Shown: positions 19,362 to 29,358 of the stretch, piece after piece
How the letters are laid out: each line of letters begins with the position of its first letter
Position numbering within the stretch: the stretch's first letter is position 1
DNA from: OCS116 cluster bacterium AG-390-I16
Lineage (GTDB): Bacteria; Pseudomonadota; Alphaproteobacteria; MED-G09
Assembly: GCA_003279705.1 (NCBI GenBank)
Contig: QCGZ01000009.1
Span: 1 to 41,207 of the forward strand
Direction of reading: 5' to 3'
Length of the DNA stretch: 41,207 nucleotides
Position numbers and translations under genes: made by a program
The notes under the pieces: generated by a model
Told to the model about the DNA's origin: nothing
Seen by the model: the letters and a program-made list of their open reading frames with translations, nothing else
Database searches by the model: none

Positions 19362-20711
19362 ATGAATCAAGATCAAAAAAATAATATGTCAAGCTCAAGC
19401 CTTTTTTCAAGTAAAAGTTCTGATTTAAGTGGAGAAATTATTATACCTGGAGATAAGTCTATTTCTCATAGGTGTATTATACTATCTTCTTTGGCAATTG
19501 GTGAAAGTAAAATAACTGGTTTACTTAATAGCTTCGATGTTAATTGTACAATAAATTCTATGAGATCCCTAGGTTCATGCATTGACCTAAATTCATCTGA
19601 CGAATGTATTATAAACGGTATAGGTATTGGCAGCCTAAAACAGTCTGAAACACCCCTTGATTTCGGAAATTCTGGAACTGCCGCAAGGCTTATATTAGGG
19701 CTTGTTTCAACTTATCCTATTGAAACTCATTTTATTGGCGATGAGTCATTATCTCAAAGACCAATGAAAAGAGTTATAGAGCCTCTTGTTGATTTTGGAG
19801 CAAATTTTAAGTTGAGAGATTCAGAATTTCTTCCGATAGAGGTTAAGGGTGCTGAATACCCTATTCCTATTACGCATGAAATGAAGGTAGCCTCTGCACA
19901 AGTTAAGTCAGCAATAATGCTTGCTGGTTTAAATACACCTGGCATAACTACCATAATAGAAAAAGAAAAAACAAGGGATCATACTGAAACTCTTTTTAAA
20001 TATTATGGATATGAAATTCATATAGAAGAAAAAGATGGTATGAACTTTATAAGCTTTGAAGGACAGAAAGCTCTAAATCCAGTTAATATAAAAGTTCCAG
20101 GTGATCCATCTTCTGCAGCTTATCCTGTGGTTGCGGGATTAATTTGTAAGGACTCAAATATTAAAATTAGGAGTGTTTTATTAAATCCTACTCGCGACGG
20201 TATATATAAATGTTTAGATGAGATGGGAGCAAATATAACATATTCTAATAAAAAGAATGAGGCTGGAGAAATAACTTATGATATAGAGGTTTCCTCAAGT
20301 ATCTTGAATCCAATTGATGTTCCCGCTAACAGGGCGCCAAGTATGATTGATGATTATCCTGTACTTGCTATAGCAGCGTCTATGGCTAATGGTACTTCAA
20401 TATTTCGTGGTTTATCAGAATTAAAAGTTAAAGAAAGTGACAGATTATTGGGTATTTATAATATTTTATCTAAAAATGGAATTGATACAATTATTGAAGA
20501 TAATAATCTTATTATTAGAGGAAATGCTGAAGGGCCAAAGGGAGGTGCTTTAATTGAGACTAACTTAGATCATCGCATTGCAATGTCATCAATTATATTG
20601 GGTATGGTGTCAGATGAACCAATAAAAGTGGATGATACTGAAACAATTAAGACTAGCTTTCCAGACTTTATAGAGCTAATGAAAAAATTAGGGGCTAAAT
20701 TATCGGCATAA
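19362..20711 (+). CDS. aroA: 3-phosphoshikimate 1-carboxyvinyltransferase (EPSP synthase)
   Basis: 449 residues. The PEP and shikimate-3-phosphate site residues are visible in GDKSISHR (30-37), GNSGTAAR (102-109), the TRDHTE segment and KVKESDRL. The enzyme makes 5-enolpyruvylshikimate-3-phosphate, the step before chorismate, which feeds the trp genes downstream. The ATG at 19362 has little ribosome-site signal. Another ATG at 19386 would shorten the protein by eight residues, so the exact start is open. The start is divergent from the FYDLN gene, and cmk follows four bases after the stop, in the conserved aroA-cmk-rpsA order. Confidence 0.96.
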   Translation: MNQDQKNNMSSSSLFSSKSSDLSGEIIIPGDKSISHRCIILSSLAIGESKITGLLNSFDVNCTINSMRSLGSCIDLNSSDECIINGIGIGSLKQSETPLDFGNSGTAARLILGLVSTYPIETHFIGDESLSQRPMKRVIEPLVDFGANFKLRDSEFLPIEVKGAEYPIPITHEMKVASAQVKSAIMLAGLNTPGITTIIEKEKTRDHTETLFKYYGYEIHIEEKDGMNFISFEGQKALNPVNIKVPGDPSSAAYPVVAGLICKDSNIKIRSVLLNPTRDGIYKCLDEMGANITYSNKKNEAGEITYDIEVSSSILNPIDVPANRAPSMIDDYPVLAIAASMANGTSIFRGLSELKVKESDRLLGIYNILSKNGIDTIIEDNNLIIRGNAEGPKGGALIETNLDHRIAMSSIILGMVSDEPIKVDDTETIKTSFPDFIELMKKLGAKLSA

Positions 20712-20715
20712 AAAT

Positions 20716-21372
20716 ATGACTTTTATTATTGCAATTGATGGTGGTGCTGGTTCAGGAAAAGGAACAATAGCAAGAGGTATTTCAAAGAAATTTAACTTTT
20801 CTTATTTTGATACAGGAATAATTTATAGAGGATTAGCCCTAAAAACTATAAGTAAATATGGTGAGGATTTTACTGATTTAAATGCAGTCTCAGAGGCTAA
20901 TATTTTTGATATTAATTCTGTAAATGAGAGTGAGATTCGTAATCCAATAATTGATAAATATTCGTCTATTATTGCTTCCATTCCGGATGTTAGAAAGATT
21001 GTAGTTAGCATTCAAAGAAATTTTAGAGAACAATCAAAGCATCATAGAGGAATTGTTGTTGATGGAAGAGATATTGGCACCATCATTTTTCCAAACGCTA
21101 ACCTTAAATTATTCATTTCCGCATCTTTAGAAGAGCGCGCAAAACGCAGATTCTCATACTTTTTGGAGAAAAATCAAAAAATTTCTTATAATGATGTAAT
21201 AAAACAATTGCAAAAAAGGGATCAAAGAGATAAGGAAAGAAGCGTTGCACCATTAGTTGCAGCAAAAGATGCTCATCTTATTGATACTACTGGTATTAAT
21301 ATTGAAGATACATTAGATATAGTTTCATCTTTAGTCATTAAAAAGTTTGATGACTATTGTGATATTTTATAA
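20716..21372 (+). CDS. cmk: Cytidylate kinase
   Basis: 218 residues. P-loop GGAGSGKG (9-16), the FDTGIIYRGLA nucleoside-binding segment, VVDGRDIGTIIFPNA and the late QKRDQRDKERSVAPL stretch are typical of bacterial CMP/dCMP kinases. It phosphorylates CMP and dCMP with ATP. It begins four bases after aroA and ends 17 bases before rpsA, so the three are likely one transcript. The motif DGGAGSGKGT differs slightly from the common DGPAGSGKST, but no key residue is lost. Confidence 0.95.
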   Translation: MTFIIAIDGGAGSGKGTIARGISKKFNFSYFDTGIIYRGLALKTISKYGEDFTDLNAVSEANIFDINSVNESEIRNPIIDKYSSIIASIPDVRKIVVSIQRNFREQSKHHRGIVVDGRDIGTIIFPNANLKLFISASLEERAKRRFSYFLEKNQKISYNDVIKQLQKRDQRDKERSVAPLVAAKDAHLIDTTGINIEDTLDIVSSLVIKKFDDYCDIL

Positions 21373-21389
21373 TTTAGGGAGATTAATAT

Positions 21390-23120
21390 TTGTCAAATTT
21401 AGTTGATTCAGTTCCAGAAAGTTCTCAAGAGGAATTTTCAAAACTTCTTGAAGAGAGCTTTGTTTCAAACGCTTGTGAAGAAGGTAAGGTTATTAAAGGT
21501 ACAGTTGTAGGAATAGAGTCCGATACAATCATAGTAGATGTAGGTATGAAAACTGAAGGTAGAATTCCATCTGAGGAATTCTCTGCTTCAGGAAAAGATC
21601 ACAATTTAGAAGTTGGTGATGAGGTTGATGTATATCTTGAGCGAATAGAGAATGCTCTTGGTGATGCTGTACTTTCAAGAGAAAAAGCAAGACGAGAAGA
21701 AATTTGGACAAATTTATTAGTTTCTCAAAAAGAAAATACAATTGTTGAAGGTGTTATCAATGGTAAAGTTAAAGGTGGCTTTACAGTTGATTTAGACGGC
21801 GCTCAAGCCTTTCTTCCTGGTAGTCAGGTTGATGTTAGACCAATTAGAGATATGAAGCCTTTGATGCATACGCTGCAAACTTTTCACATACTAAAAATGG
21901 ATCGTAGAAGAGGTAATATTGTCGTTTCAAGAAAGTCAGTACTCTCTGAAAGTTTATCTATTGATAAGTCTGAACTATTAGAGAAGATTAAAGAGGGTGA
22001 AATAGTAGAAGGCATTGTCAAAAATATAACTGACTATGGAGCTTTTGTAGATTTAGGTGGAATTGATGGCCTTTTGCACGTAACTGATATTTCTTGGAAA
22101 AGAATTAATAGTCCTGAAGAGGTTATTTCTGTTGGTGAAAAGATTAAGGTCTTAATTACTAAAGTTTCTGGTGAAAACATGCGTATATCGCTGGGTATGA
22201 AGCAATTACAAAATGATCCTTGGATTGAAGCTCAAGCAAATTATAATGTTGGCGATCGCTATAAGGGTAGAGTAACAAATATTGCTGATTATGGGGCTTT
22301 TGTTGAGCTTGAGGGTGGAATTGAAGGACTAGTTCATGTTTCAGAAATGAGCTGGGTTTCAAAAATGCAAAATCCTAATAAATACGTTGAACAAAATCAA
22401 GAAGTTGAAGTAATGGTTCTCGAAATCGATCCTGATAAAAAACGTTTGTCCCTTGGTTTAAAGCAATGTTTAGATAATCCATGGGAAGATTTTGCTCAAA
22501 ATAATCCTATTGGAACAAAACTAAAAGGCAAAATCCAAAATATTACTGATTTTGGTCTTTTTGTTAAAGTTAATGACGAGCTTGATGGCCTTGTTCATAT
22601 GTCTGATGTTAACTGGAGAAAGTCGGGGCCTGATGCAATTAAGGATTTTGAAGTCGATCAAGAAATTGAAACTATTATTATTGATATTGATCCCTCAAAA
22701 GAGAGAATATCTCTTGGGATTAAACAACTTGATGATGATCCAATGCAGTCTCTAGATCAAATTAAAAAAGGAAGTGTTGTAACTTGCACGGTAGTTTCAT
22801 CTCAAGCAGCAGGAATTGATGTTGAGATAGGTGATAAAGTACCAGCTTTTATTAAAAGATCTGATCTTTCAAAAGATAAATCTGAACAAATTCCTGAAAG
22901 ATTTGAGGCTGGTCAAAAGGTAGATGCCAAAGTAACAAACTATGATCCTAAGTCTCGAAAAATATCACTATCAATTAGGGCCTTAGAAATATCAGATGAG
23001 AAGGAGGCTATAGAGCAATATGGGTCTAAGGATTCTGGTGCGTCTCTAGGAGATATTCTTGGAGAAGCTCTTGATAAGAATTCATCAGAAACAAATAGTG
23101 ATGAGGATAATAATGATTAA
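21390..23120 (+). CDS. rpsA: 30S ribosomal protein S1
   Basis: 576 residues with six S1 (OB-fold) domains at about 32-99, 117-183, 202-270, 287-358, 374-444 and 459-530. Domains 3-6 carry repeated YGAFVxL, DGLVHxSD and ISLGxKQL motifs. Domains 1-2 bind the ribosome and the others bind mRNA. The start is TTG with AGGGAG (21376-21381) about eight bases upstream. The residues that follow ([11 protein letters not shown]) match the usual alphaproteobacterial N-terminus, so the TTG is credible. A TTG start for such a highly made protein is unusual. The 3' end overlaps the ihfB start by eight bases. Confidence 0.96.
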   Translation: MSNLVDSVPESSQEEFSKLLEESFVSNACEEGKVIKGTVVGIESDTIIVDVGMKTEGRIPSEEFSASGKDHNLEVGDEVDVYLERIENALGDAVLSREKARREEIWTNLLVSQKENTIVEGVINGKVKGGFTVDLDGAQAFLPGSQVDVRPIRDMKPLMHTLQTFHILKMDRRRGNIVVSRKSVLSESLSIDKSELLEKIKEGEIVEGIVKNITDYGAFVDLGGIDGLLHVTDISWKRINSPEEVISVGEKIKVLITKVSGENMRISLGMKQLQNDPWIEAQANYNVGDRYKGRVTNIADYGAFVELEGGIEGLVHVSEMSWVSKMQNPNKYVEQNQEVEVMVLEIDPDKKRLSLGLKQCLDNPWEDFAQNNPIGTKLKGKIQNITDFGLFVKVNDELDGLVHMSDVNWRKSGPDAIKDFEVDQEIETIIIDIDPSKERISLGIKQLDDDPMQSLDQIKKGSVVTCTVVSSQAAGIDVEIGDKVPAFIKRSDLSKDKSEQIPERFEAGQKVDAKVTNYDPKSRKISLSIRALEISDEKEAIEQYGSKDSGASLGDILGEALDKNSSETNSDEDNND

Positions 23121-23397
23121 GTCTTCTTTAATTAAAAAACTTTTAAAGAATAACCCTCACTTAATTCAAAAAGATATTGAGGTAATTGTTGATACAGTTC
23201 TTGAAAATATTGGTGAAACTTTATCAAGTGATGGTAGGGTTGAGATTAGAGGTTTTGGAACTTTTTCAGTCAGACATAGGAATGCTCGAAATGGTAGGAA
23301 CCCAAGAACTGGAGAAAAAGTTATAGTTCCTGCCAAAAATGTTCCAATGTTTAAACCTGGTAAAGGTGTAAGAGATAGACTTAACTATAAATCTTAA
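23113..23397 (+). CDS. ihfB: Integration host factor beta subunit
   Basis: 94 residues from the ATG at 23113, which lies within the last codons of rpsA and has TGAGGA upstream. A longer frame from 23059 lies wholly inside rpsA and lacks family similarity. The HU/IHF fold is clear: [11 protein letters not shown] start, [14 protein letters not shown], and the DNA-intercalating arm with RNPRTGEKV. With the alpha subunit it bends DNA sharply at specific sites. The rpsA-ihfB linkage is conserved in Proteobacteria. The sppA and lapA genes often found around here in Alphaproteobacteria are absent. Confidence 0.94.
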   Translation: MIKSSLIKKLLKNNPHLIQKDIEVIVDTVLENIGETLSSDGRVEIRGFGTFSVRHRNARNGRNPRTGEKVIVPAKNVPMFKPGKGVRDRLNYKS

Positions 23398-23440
23398 TTC
23401 ACTCTAATTAGTTTATAAATTTAAACTGCTAGGAGAAGAA

Positions 23441-24148
23441 ATGAATAAGATATTTAAAAATCCAATTATTCTCGCATTAGATGTTAATTCATTAACTAAA
23501 GCTCAATCAATTGTATCAGATTTAAAAAATCATATTGGTGGTGTAAAACTTGGTATGGAATTTTTTAATTCTTTTGGACCTGATGGTGTTAGAGAGATTT
23601 CAAAGTTTGGTATTCCAATTTTTTTAGATTTAAAACTCCATGATATTCCTGTAACAGTCTACAAAACAATAAAGACATTAATGGAACTAGATATTGCAAT
23701 AATTAATGTTCATTCATCTGGTGGAAGAGATATGTTAGAGGCTGCTGCAGAGGCTAGGGGTGAGTTTAAAGATAAATCAACAAAACTAATTGCGGTCACT
23801 GTTCTAACAAGTCTAGATAATAAAGATATAAAGGAAATTGGTTATAAAGATAATAGTGAAGATCTTGTTCTTAGACTAGCTTCCTTAGCCAAAGATTCTG
23901 GATTAGATGGGGTTGTTTGTTCAGCAAAAGAAATTTCATTAATAAAAAGTAAACTTGGAAAAAATTTTATCCTAGTTGTTCCTGGAATTAGACTTGAAGA
24001 AGATAATAAAAATGATCAAAAAAGAATAATGAGTCCAAAAAATGCTATTAATGCAGGGGCTGACTTATTAGTTATTGGCAGACCAATAACTGATTCAAAA
24101 GATCCAGTAAAAACTATTGATAATATTCTTAAAAATATAAAACAATGA
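23441..24148 (+). CDS. pyrF: Orotidine 5'-phosphate decarboxylase
   Basis: 235 residues. Catalytic signature FLDLKLHDIP with the lysine and aspartates, ALDVN at the N-terminus, and VVPGIRLEEDNKNDQKR with the phosphate-binding RP segment near IGRPITDS. It decarboxylates OMP to UMP, the last step of pyrimidine synthesis. AGGAGAAG lies just before the ATG. Its last four bases overlap the start of trpF (ATGA), which couples pyrimidine and tryptophan genes, as in several Alphaproteobacteria. Confidence 0.96.
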   Translation: MNKIFKNPIILALDVNSLTKAQSIVSDLKNHIGGVKLGMEFFNSFGPDGVREISKFGIPIFLDLKLHDIPVTVYKTIKTLMELDIAIINVHSSGGRDMLEAAAEARGEFKDKSTKLIAVTVLTSLDNKDIKEIGYKDNSEDLVLRLASLAKDSGLDGVVCSAKEISLIKSKLGKNFILVVPGIRLEEDNKNDQKRIMSPKNAINAGADLLVIGRPITDSKDPVKTIDNILKNIKQ

Positions 24149-24819
24149 CAATAAAGATCAAAATATGTGGTTTATCTTCTCAAGAGCAAATAGAGATGGT
24201 TAGGGTTTCCGGAGCTGAGATATGTGGTTTCATATTTGCGGATCCTAGCCCTAGAAAAATTGAACCAGAATATGCTGAGAGAAATTTTTTTTCTAAATCA
24301 GCTAGCGATATTGAAAGAGTTGCGGTTTTTGTTGATGCTGATAGTAATTATATTGAACGCTGTATTTCTTCAGTAAATGCAAATCTAATTCAATTACATG
24401 GTGATGAAACAATTGATAGATGTATAGAAATAAAAAACTCTTTTGGGTTGCCAATCATTAAAGCTTTTGGAATATCAAGTGAATTAGATTTGGCTTCATC
24501 TGAAATATATAGTGATGTAGTAGATTATTTCCTCTTTGATGCAAAACCTGATATTGGTCTTAATAAACAAAGAGGTGGTCTTAATAAAACATTCGATTGG
24601 TCAATTTTAGAGAATTGGAAGGGTGGAGATTATTATTTATCAGGTGGATTAAATGCGGATAATATAGATGATGCAATTAATTTTTCTAGCGCATCTGTAA
24701 TTGATGTTTCTTCAGGCGTTGAGAATGAACCAGGATCAAAAGATAAAGAGAAAATTAAGAATTTTGTTAAATTAACCAGAATGGCTTATGAAAGAAAAAA
24801 TGACAAAAAATACTTATAA
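24145..24819 (+). CDS. trpF: Phosphoribosylanthranilate isomerase
   Basis: 224 residues. The catalytic cysteine lies in KICGLSS near the N-terminus and the catalytic aspartate in FLFDAKP. VQLHG-like LIQLHGDE and [12 protein letters not shown] complete the TIM-barrel phosphate site. It converts PRA to CdRP in tryptophan synthesis. It overlaps pyrF by four bases and the upstream trpB start by up to 32 bases. TrpC, TrpD and TrpE are not in the window. Confidence 0.95.
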   Translation: MTIKIKICGLSSQEQIEMVRVSGAEICGFIFADPSPRKIEPEYAERNFFSKSASDIERVAVFVDADSNYIERCISSVNANLIQLHGDETIDRCIEIKNSFGLPIIKAFGISSELDLASSEIYSDVVDYFLFDAKPDIGLNKQRGGLNKTFDWSILENWKGGDYYLSGGLNADNIDDAINFSSASVIDVSSGVENEPGSKDKEKIKNFVKLTRMAYERKNDKKYL

Positions 24820-26006
24820 AGATAAACCAGATGCTTCAGGGAATTTTGGTGATTTTGGAGGGCGTTATGTAGCGGAAACCCTTATGCCTTTGATATTGGA
24901 TCTTGAAAAGGCTTACGATGAAGCAAAAAGTGATCCCTCGTTTATTGAAGAGAGAGAAAGTTTTGCAAAGGACTATATTGGAAGAGAAAGCCCTTTATAT
25001 TATGCCGAAAGACTTACAGATTATGCTAATGGTGCAAAAATTTATTTTAAACGTGATGAATTAAACCACACAGGAAGTCATAAAATAAATAACTGCCTTG
25101 GTCAGATACTTTTAGCAAAAAAGATGGGTAAAACTCGTATAATTGCTGAAACAGGAGCTGGTCAACATGGGGTTGCAGTGGCAACAGTTTGCGCAAGATT
25201 TGGATTACCATGTGTCATTTATATGGGAAAAACTGATATTGAAAGACAAAAACCAAATGTTTTTAAAATAAAATTATTAGGAGGTGAAGTTGTTCCTGTA
25301 TCCTCAGGTAATGGTACTCTAAAGGATGCTATGAATGAAGCATTAAGAGATTGGGTTTCTAATGTAGATGATACTTTTTATATTATTGGAACGGCTGCTG
25401 GTCCTCATCCTTATCCACAATTAGTTCGAGATTTTCAATCTGTAATTGGTGAAGAGGCAAAAAAAACAAATTAAAATTAAAGAAGGGCGAAACCCAGATT
25501 TTTTAGTTGCTTGTATAGGTGGAGGTTCAAACGCATTGGGTTTATTTTATCCTTTCCTTGATGACGATGTTAAGATGTACGGCGTAGAGGCTGCAGGTAG
25601 GGGACTTGAAACTGAGGAGCATGCTGCATCTTTATCAAAGGGAAAACCAGGTGTTCTCCATGGTAATAAAACTTATTTATTACAAAATAATGATGGTCAA
25701 ATTACTGAAGGGCATTCAATTTCAGCAGGGCTCGACTATCCAGGAATAGGACCTGAACATTCATGGCTTAAAGATATAAATAGAGTAGAGTATGTCTCTG
25801 CAACTGACGATGAAGCATTGGATGCTTTTCAGATATGCTCTAAGCTAGAAGGAATTATTCCTGCTCTTGAACCCTCTCACGCTCTGTCATTTACCTTAAA
25901 ATTAGCAAAAGAACATTCTAAAGATAAAATAATAATTATGAATATGTGCGGTAGAGGAGATAAGGACGTATTCGCTATTGCTGATTTTTTAGGGATAGAG
26001 ATTTAA
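24788..26006 (+). pseudogene. trpB: Tryptophan synthase beta subunit, interrupted by a single-base frameshift
   Basis: The gene is read in two frames. Frame one (24788-25474, or from the ATG at 24800) has the N-terminal half, with [14 protein letters not shown] and the PLP lysine in HTGSHKINN (K99). It runs to [14 protein letters not shown] and a stop. Frame two (open from 25446) resumes with [17 protein letters not shown], the PLP phosphate-binding loop [10 protein letters not shown] and the family C-terminus. The break is a run of eight A at 25459-25466. With seven A the frames join without loss, giving about 405 residues, the normal TrpB length. All other parts look intact, so the change is recent, is corrected at expression, or is a sequencing error. 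Both trpF upstream and trpA downstream are intact. Confidence 0.9.
25459..25466 (+). other. A8 homopolymer at the trpB frameshift site
   Basis: Eight consecutive A after GAAGAGGC. One A too many moves the frame; a transcript with seven A (or a +1 ribosomal shift) restores TrpB. Read straight, translation stops at 25472-25474. Confidence 0.9.
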
Positions 26007-26821
26007 TGTCTTCACGTATATCAAAAGTTTTTAAGAATATCAGATTAAATAAACGTTCTGCATTTATACCTTATATTACTGCTGGTGATCCTGATATAGA
26101 GCTCTCTCAGATGATACTAGAATCTCTTCCTTTAGGAGGAGCAGATATTATTGAAATTGGTATGCCATTCTCTGATCCAATGGCAGACGGTCCTTCGATA
26201 CAAGAGTCTTCATTGCGTTCTTTAAATAATGGTCATGATATGAATAAAACATTCAAAATGATTGAGATATTCAGAATTAAAGACAAAGAAACACCGATTG
26301 TTTTGATGGGCTATTTTAATCCTATTCTTCAATTTGGTGTAAAATCATTTATAAAAAGATGTAGTGAGGTTGGTGTTGATGGTTTAATTGTCGTCGATCT
26401 TCCGATTGAACATAGTGATGAAATATGTATTCCTGCTCAAAAATTGGGAATAGATTTTATAAATTTCATAACTCCTACTACAAACAAAGAGAGATTAGAG
26501 AAAATATTGAATGTAAGCTCAGGTTTTCTTTACTTTGTTTCCATTGCGGGGATAACAGGAACAAAAGCACCTAATAATAAAATTATTAAAGAATTAATAA
26601 AAAAAGTAAAACAAAACACCGATTTACCTATTGGAGTAGGTTTTGGTATCAAAACCTCTTCTCAAGTTAAAGAGATTTCTGATTTCTCAGATGCTATAGT
26701 CGTTGGATCAGCGATAGTAAATGAAATTAATTCCTTGAAAATTAAAAAATTTGATAATGATTTGATAGTAAAAAATATGATAGATTTTCTTTTAGAATTA
26801 TCAAATCCTCTAAAAAGTTAG
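26006..26821 (+). CDS. trpA: Tryptophan synthase alpha subunit
   Basis: 271 residues. The two catalytic acids are visible in IIEIGMPFSDPMADGPSIQ (glutamate of EIG and aspartate of ADG). FISLVTP-like FINFITPTTNKERL, YFVSIAGITGTK and VGFGIKT form the phosphate site. It cleaves indole-3-glycerol phosphate and passes indole to TrpB. Its ATG overlaps the trpB stop by one base (TAATG), a coupling signal that would normally keep the two subunits in balance. The intact trpA argues that tryptophan synthesis is still under selection. Confidence 0.96.
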   Translation: MSSRISKVFKNIRLNKRSAFIPYITAGDPDIELSQMILESLPLGGADIIEIGMPFSDPMADGPSIQESSLRSLNNGHDMNKTFKMIEIFRIKDKETPIVLMGYFNPILQFGVKSFIKRCSEVGVDGLIVVDLPIEHSDEICIPAQKLGIDFINFITPTTNKERLEKILNVSSGFLYFVSIAGITGTKAPNNKIIKELIKKVKQNTDLPIGVGFGIKTSSQVKEISDFSDAIVVGSAIVNEINSLKIKKFDNDLIVKNMIDFLLELSNPLKS

Positions 26822-26831
26822 GGAGTCATAA

Positions 26832-27686
26832 GTGAATTGGTTTAAAAATATTGTTCCACCCGGGATTAAAAAAATTTTTAGAAAAAGAGAAGTACCCGAT
26901 AATCTTTGGCTAAAGTGTAATGCTTGTGACTCAATGATTTTTCATACTGATGCTGAAGAAAGCCTATTTGTATGCCCCGAATGTGACTATCATTTAAAGG
27001 TATCAGCTGAAACAAGGTTTTCCCAATTATTTGATGAGGGATCAATTTCATATCTTAAATGTCCTGATGTACCAATAGATCCACTAAAATTCCGGGATCA
27101 AAAAAAATATATTGATCGAATTAAAGATGCGAGGGCTAAAACTGGAAAAAAAGACTCAATTTTAATTGGCTTTGGCACAATCAATTCTACCAACGTCGTT
27201 ATGGCTGTTCATGATTTTTCTTTTATGGGCGGCTCTCTTGGAATGGCTGCAGGAGAAAGTATTATTTTAGCAATAGAAACGGCACTTAATAAAAAATGTC
27301 CTTTTATTTTATGTGCATCATCCGGGGGCGCAAGAATGCAAGAAGGCATTCTCTCTTTGATGCAAATGCCTAGGACTACAGTAATGCTTCAATCACTTAG
27401 AGATGAAAGATTACCTTATATTGTGTTATTAACAAATCCTACTACTGGAGGTGTTACTGCATCTTATGCTATGCTTGGTGATATTCATATTGCTGAACCA
27501 AAAGCTTTAATTGGATTTGCTGGACCAAGGGTTATTGGAAATACAATTAATGAAAGTTTACCTGAAGGTTTTCAGAAGTCTGAATACCTTCTGGATCATG
27601 GAATGATTGATATGGTTGTTCATAGGAAGGATTTAAAATCAACAATTTCAAAAATAATTAATATATTGATAAATGAAAAAACTTAG
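26832..27686 (+). CDS. accD: Acetyl-CoA carboxylase carboxyltransferase beta subunit
   Basis: 284 residues from a GTG start with AGGGAG (26820-26825) upstream. A four-cysteine zinc ribbon (C29, C32, C48, C51) is followed by the carboxyltransferase core with [10 protein letters not shown] and [13 protein letters not shown]. With AccA it transfers the carboxyl group from biotin to acetyl-CoA to make malonyl-CoA. The trpA-accD-folC order is standard in Alphaproteobacteria. A run of eight A (27100-27107) is read in frame without disruption. Confidence 0.96.
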   Translation: MNWFKNIVPPGIKKIFRKREVPDNLWLKCNACDSMIFHTDAEESLFVCPECDYHLKVSAETRFSQLFDEGSISYLKCPDVPIDPLKFRDQKKYIDRIKDARAKTGKKDSILIGFGTINSTNVVMAVHDFSFMGGSLGMAAGESIILAIETALNKKCPFILCASSGGARMQEGILSLMQMPRTTVMLQSLRDERLPYIVLLTNPTTGGVTASYAMLGDIHIAEPKALIGFAGPRVIGNTINESLPEGFQKSEYLLDHGMIDMVVHRKDLKSTISKIINILINEKT

Positions 27687-27704
27687 TTAGAAATTCTATT
27701 AAAA

Positions 27705-28979
27705 ATGATTATTGAAGATTATTTTTATGAAAAATTTATAAAGAACCCTGAAAAAGGGACAGATAGAATTTATAATTTTCTTTCAAAAATTAATCACCCT
27801 CAAAAAAAACTAAAAAATATCATTCATGTAGCTGGTACAAATGGTAAAGGCTCAACAATCGAGTTTCTAAGATCATGTTTAAATTTTAATCAATTAACAT
27901 CAAATGTTTTTACTTCTCCGCATTTGTTAAAAATTAATGAGAGATTTCTTATTAAAGATAAAGTAATTAATGATGATTTATTATCATCAATTATAGAAAA
28001 TTGTTCGTATTTTTGTTCTGACCAAGAATTAACCTTTTTTGAATTTATTACTGCGTGTGCTTTTGAGTTATTTTCCAAAAATATTTCTGATTTTAATATT
28101 ATTGAGGTTGGGATTGGCGGATTACATGATCCTACAAATATTATATCTGAGAAAAAGTTAAGTATTATAACAACAATCTCTTATGATCACGAGGATCTTC
28201 TTGGAGGTGACCTAGGAATGATTGCGAAAGAAAAGTTAGGGATTATTCCTAATAATGGTTTTGTAGTTTTTGGGCCTCAATGCAACTCTTTGGACAAAAT
28301 TATTCATGAAAATTTAGCAGAAAAAAATGCTGAAGGATTTTTTTATGGAAAGGATTGGTTTGTTGAGAAAAATAATGACTTGATAATTTACAAAGATGAG
28401 TTTGGGAGATTAGAATTTAATTTACTGGGGCTAAATGGTGATTACCAGATTTTTAATGCAGGTCTATGTATTGCAGCACTTAGGTTATTAAAACAAAAGA
28501 ATAAAATTATTATTAATGATGAGAATATTATTAATGGTTTAAAAAATGCTCAATTACAGGGAAGACTGACTGAATTAACTGGAAATATAAAAAGTTGGGT
28601 TAATAAGAGCTCTGAGATTTTGATTGATGGGTGCCATAACCCCTCTGCTGCAAAAGTTATTAGCAATGAAATGATTAAAAAAAATAATAGAGATAGGAAG
28701 GATTTATTAATTATTTTAGGGATTAAAAAGAATAAAAATTTAGATGATTTTATAATAAATTTTAATGAGATAGCTAAAGAAATAACATTTGTCCCGATTG
28801 AAGGAAGCGTTTCTTCTTCTCTTTCAGATCTAAGAAATAAAAATTTATTTAAGAATACTATTTTAAAAGAATCATCATCTCTTAAAGAGGCAATAATAAG
28901 TTATTCAAAGTATGAAAATTCTAGAATATTAATCTGTGGTTCTTTGTATTTAGTATCTGAGGCTTTAAGAATTGATTAG
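27705..28979 (+). CDS. folC: Bifunctional folylpolyglutamate synthase/dihydrofolate synthase
   Basis: 424 residues. P-loop AGTNGKGS (43-50), the Mur-ligase family segments TSPHLLKINERF, EVGIGGLHDPTN and TTISYDHEDLLGGDLG, and ILIDGCHNPSAA in the C-terminal domain. It adds glutamate to dihydropteroate and extends the polyglutamate tail of folates. The ATG is 18 bases after accD. The stop codon overlaps by four bases (28976-28979) the stop of the convergent trxA. Confidence 0.94.
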   Translation: MIIEDYFYEKFIKNPEKGTDRIYNFLSKINHPQKKLKNIIHVAGTNGKGSTIEFLRSCLNFNQLTSNVFTSPHLLKINERFLIKDKVINDDLLSSIIENCSYFCSDQELTFFEFITACAFELFSKNISDFNIIEVGIGGLHDPTNIISEKKLSIITTISYDHEDLLGGDLGMIAKEKLGIIPNNGFVVFGPQCNSLDKIIHENLAEKNAEGFFYGKDWFVEKNNDLIIYKDEFGRLEFNLLGLNGDYQIFNAGLCIAALRLLKQKNKIIINDENIINGLKNAQLQGRLTELTGNIKSWVNKSSEILIDGCHNPSAAKVISNEMIKKNNRDRKDLLIILGIKKNKNLDDFIINFNEIAKEITFVPIEGSVSSSLSDLRNKNLFKNTILKESSSLKEAIISYSKYENSRILICGSLYLVSEALRID

Positions 28980-29296
28980 CTGTTTTCTTTTATCCAATTC
29001 TTCAGTTCTTGCATTGGTAAGGCTCCAACCTTTGTATCCTTTAACTCTCCATTTGAGAATAACATAAGTGTTGGAATACTTCTGACCCCATAGTTTGTTG
29101 GTGTTCTAGGATTCTCGTCTATATTTACTTTTGCTATGGTTATTTTGAAATCGGAATCTGAAGCTATTTCCTCAAGAATAGGGCTTACCTGCTTGCATGG
29201 ACCACACCACTCTGCCCAAAAATCGACTAGACACAACCCTTTATTTTCAATGATGGTATTTTGAAATTCTTCATCTGTAACATTTATTAAACTCAT
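28976..29296 (-). CDS. trxA: Thioredoxin
   Basis: 106 residues from the ATG at 29296, which has GGAG six bases upstream. A slightly longer frame from 29308 includes that ribosome site and is rejected. Active site WCGPC with C31 and C34, the cis-proline in VRSIPTLMLF, and the standard single-domain length. A cytosolic disulfide reductase. It lies downstream of an exonuclease I-like gene and is convergent with folC. In most Alphaproteobacteria this trxA follows addA. Confidence 0.95.
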   Translation of the reverse strand: MSLINVTDEEFQNTIIENKGLCLVDFWAEWCGPCKQVSPILEEIASDSDFKITIAKVNIDENPRTPTNYGVRSIPTLMLFSNGELKDTKVGALPMQELKNWIKENS

Positions 29297-29358
29297 TATA
29301 ATCTCCAAGAATTAATATTGTTAAGCTAAGAAAGTCCCTTCATTGATGCAAGTATTTT

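Noticed and set aside
25446-26006. The second half of trpB as a separate gene
   Set aside because: It begins at a TTG inside the first half with no ribosome site, and the two frames join to an exact full-length TrpB with one base removed.
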